NCBI RefSeq assembly: GCF_003635165.1
Contig: NZ_ML058600.1
Location: 186,001 to 250,000 of the forward strand
DNA from: Burkholderia sp. Nafp2/4-1b
GTDB taxonomy: Bacteria > Pseudomonadota > Gammaproteobacteria > Burkholderiales > Burkholderiaceae
Direction: 5' to 3'
DNA: 64,000 bases
Shown in pieces: positions 62,818 through 64,000 of this stretch (the first letter of the stretch is position 1; each line of letters opens with the position of its first letter). Position numbers and translations under genes: made by a program. A model generated the notes under the pieces. It had not been told where the DNA came from and ran no database searches. It was given only the letters and a program-made list of their open reading frames with translations.

Positions 62818-63684
62818 TCAGGCCGCCGCGAGCGCTTGGCGCAGCGCGGCCAGCACCGGTGCGCCGTCCGGCCGCACGCCGCGCCAGATGAAGAACGATT
62901 CGGCCGCCTGCTCGACCAGCATCCCGAGCCCGTCGGCCGTACGCGCGCCGAGCGAGGCCGCATGCTGCATGAACACGGTCGGCTGCGCGCCGTACATCAT
63001 GTCGTACGCGAGCGTGCCGGCGCCGAACGCGGCCGCGTCGCACTCGGGCAGCGCCGCATCGAGGCTGCCGGCCGTCGCGTTGACGATCACGTCGTACGGC
63101 TCCGCTCGCACGATCTCCGGCCCGCCGCCCGCCAGCATGCAGCCCGCATCGTGCGCGGCCTGCATGAACTGGCTGACGAGCGCCTCGGCCTTGCTCGCGG
63201 TGCGGTTCACGATCGTGACCGACAGCGGCGCGCGGTCGAGCAGCGGCAGCACGACGCCGCGCGCAGCGCCGCCCGCCCCGAGCAGCAGGATGCGCGCGCC
63301 CGCGAGCGACACGCCCAGATTCAGTTCGATGTCGCGCACGAGGCCGACGCCGTCGGTGTTGTCGCCGTGGATGCTGCCGTCGGCCTCGATGCGCAGCGTG
63401 TTCACCGCGCCCGCCGCGGCCGCGCGCGGCGACAGCGTGTTGGCGAGCGCATGCGCGTCGAGCTTGAACGGCACCGTCACGTTCGCACCTCGGCCGCCTT
63501 CGGCGACGAACGCGCGCACCGCGGCCTCGAAACCGTCGACCGGCGCGAGCCGGTGCTGGTAGTCGATCGCCTCGCCCGTCTGCGCGGCGAACTGCGCATG
63601 GATGAACGGCGACTTGCTGTGCGCCACCGGATTGCCGAACACCACGTAGCGGTCGACGCCGCTCAGCGACGCGACTGCGCTCAT
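62818..63684 (-). CDS. aroE: Shikimate dehydrogenase
   Basis: AroE reduces 3-dehydroshikimate to shikimate in aromatic amino acid synthesis. The 288 residues have [21 protein letters not shown] with the catalytic lysine, NTDGVG, the NADP loop [15 protein letters not shown] and NRTASKAE. It is coupled to the upstream gene by an ATGA overlap (63681-63684) and is followed by mtgA after 13 nt. Confidence 0.96.
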   Translation of the reverse strand: MSAVASLSGVDRYVVFGNPVAHSKSPFIHAQFAAQTGEAIDYQHRLAPVDGFEAAVRAFVAEGGRGANVTVPFKLDAHALANTLSPRAAAAGAVNTLRIEADGSIHGDNTDGVGLVRDIELNLGVSLAGARILLLGAGGAARGVVLPLLDRAPLSVTIVNRTASKAEALVSQFMQAAHDAGCMLAGGGPEIVRAEPYDVIVNATAGSLDAALPECDAAAFGAGTLAYDMMYGAQPTVFMQHAASLGARTADGLGMLVEQAAESFFIWRGVRPDGAPVLAALRQALAAA

Positions 63685-64000
63685 GATGCGCGCCCCTCTT
63701 CGCTTTCCGCGCCTTGCTGGCCGTTGCCGTTCGCGGCCTCGCCGCCTTCGGCCGACGCGCCGTCCGCTTCAGCCAGCGCTTCGGCTTCGGCCTCTGCCGA
63801 CGCGTCCTCCGCATCGACCAGCGTGTCCTCGCCGCCTTCGTTGTCGCCTTCGTTATCGTCTTCGTCGTCCGCCGCGTCGCCGCTCGTCACGGTCGGCGCG
63901 TCGAGCACGTTCAAGAGTCGCACCGACGCCTCGATCGTCAGCTCGTCGAGCGACATCACGTCGAGCAGCACGCGCGTGCCGCGCGCATGCACGCCGAGCC
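63681..64000 (-). CDS. C-terminal end of a probable RNase II/R-type exoribonuclease (cut by window edge)
   Basis: Only the last 106 codons are visible. About 38 residues (LGVHARGTRVLLDVMSLDE then LTIEASVRLLNVLDAP) look like the S1-like end of an RNB-family exoribonuclease. A 60-residue tail, almost only Asp, Glu, Ala, Gly and Ser, follows. In related genomes an RNB gene precedes aroE, which supports the call by context. The tail is disordered and strongly acidic. The identity should be checked with the upstream sequence. Confidence 0.5.
   Translation of the reverse strand, partial: LGVHARGTRVLLDVMSLDELTIEASVRLLNVLDAPTVTSGDAADDEDDNEGDNEGGEDTLVDAEDASAEAEAEALAEADGASAEGGEAANGNGQQGAESEEGRAS

Overview
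The window looks like about 64 kb of the primary chromosome of a Burkholderia (probably Burkholderia cepacia complex). It is GC-rich with strongly GC-biased third codon positions. It carries typical beta-proteobacterial pairings: bamE divergent from fur, edd-eda next to hexR, leuS-lptE-holA, thiL-pgpA-pncC, and an RNase-like gene followed by aroE and mtgA. The species is an inference from remembered synteny, not from a search. I see no tRNA, rRNA, insertion sequence, prophage or CRISPR array. Most of the window is core metabolism.

Layout. 0-5.3 kb: 5' part of rplM, a small secreted DUF1090 protein, a strong small-RNA candidate, an OsmC protein, the RNase P RNA gene, a DUF3025 gene coupled to pyrC, and a divergent class II glutamine amidotransferase. 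5.5-10.3 kb: a glutamate/aspartate ABC importer operon (gltI-J-K-L) and gdhA. 10.5-13.2 kb: a LysR regulator divergent from purB. 13.3-19.1 kb: gluconate kinase and transporter, the Entner-Doudoroff genes eda and edd, and divergent hexR with two matching palindromic operators. 19.2-25.3 kb: hemJ-like gene, proA, holA, lptE, leuS. 25.7-29.1 kb: exbD, exbB, dapB, bamE and divergent fur. 29.4-33.3 kb: allantoate degradation (allA, alc), dctA, and a divergent FadR-type regulator with two GGT-N3-ACC palindromes. 33.5-36.4 kb: an idonate/ketogluconate dehydrogenase pair and a divergent LysR regulator. 36.5-42.2 kb: gapA, tkt, speE, a VOC protein, rsmE.

42.2-44.3 kb is a visibly AT-richer islet. It holds a secreted orphan protein, a secreted guanyl-type ribonuclease with its barstar-like inhibitor, and a second small-RNA candidate. 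44.4-50 kb: maeB, thiL, pgpA, pncC, pyrF (with a coding-like in-frame tail after its stop codon). 50-59.2 kb: a long co-directional cluster for galactose or arabinose: IclR regulator, DgoK, DgoA, two short-chain dehydrogenases, an AraFGH-type importer and an aldose epimerase. 59.5-64 kb: an EF-hand secreted protein, an S10-family lipoprotein peptidase, mtgA, aroE, and the 3' end of a probable RNase II-type gene.

The genes together give a sugar-acid and sugar catabolism theme. Gluconate enters through GntT/GntK and Edd/Eda under HexR. Idonate-type acids go through IdnD/IdnO. Galactose or arabinose is handled through an oxidative route ending in DgoK/DgoA. All converge on pyruvate and triose phosphate (gapA, tkt, maeB nearby).

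The signals I would check first are: (1) a roughly 93-nt transcript at 907-999, minus strand, with its own consensus promoter and terminator, presenting a CUCCUCC anti-Shine-Dalgarno loop; (2) a plus-strand orphan transcript at about 44165-44308 with two mutually exclusive folds; (3) operator sets for HexR and the FadR-type regulator; (4) the in-frame tail after pyrF.
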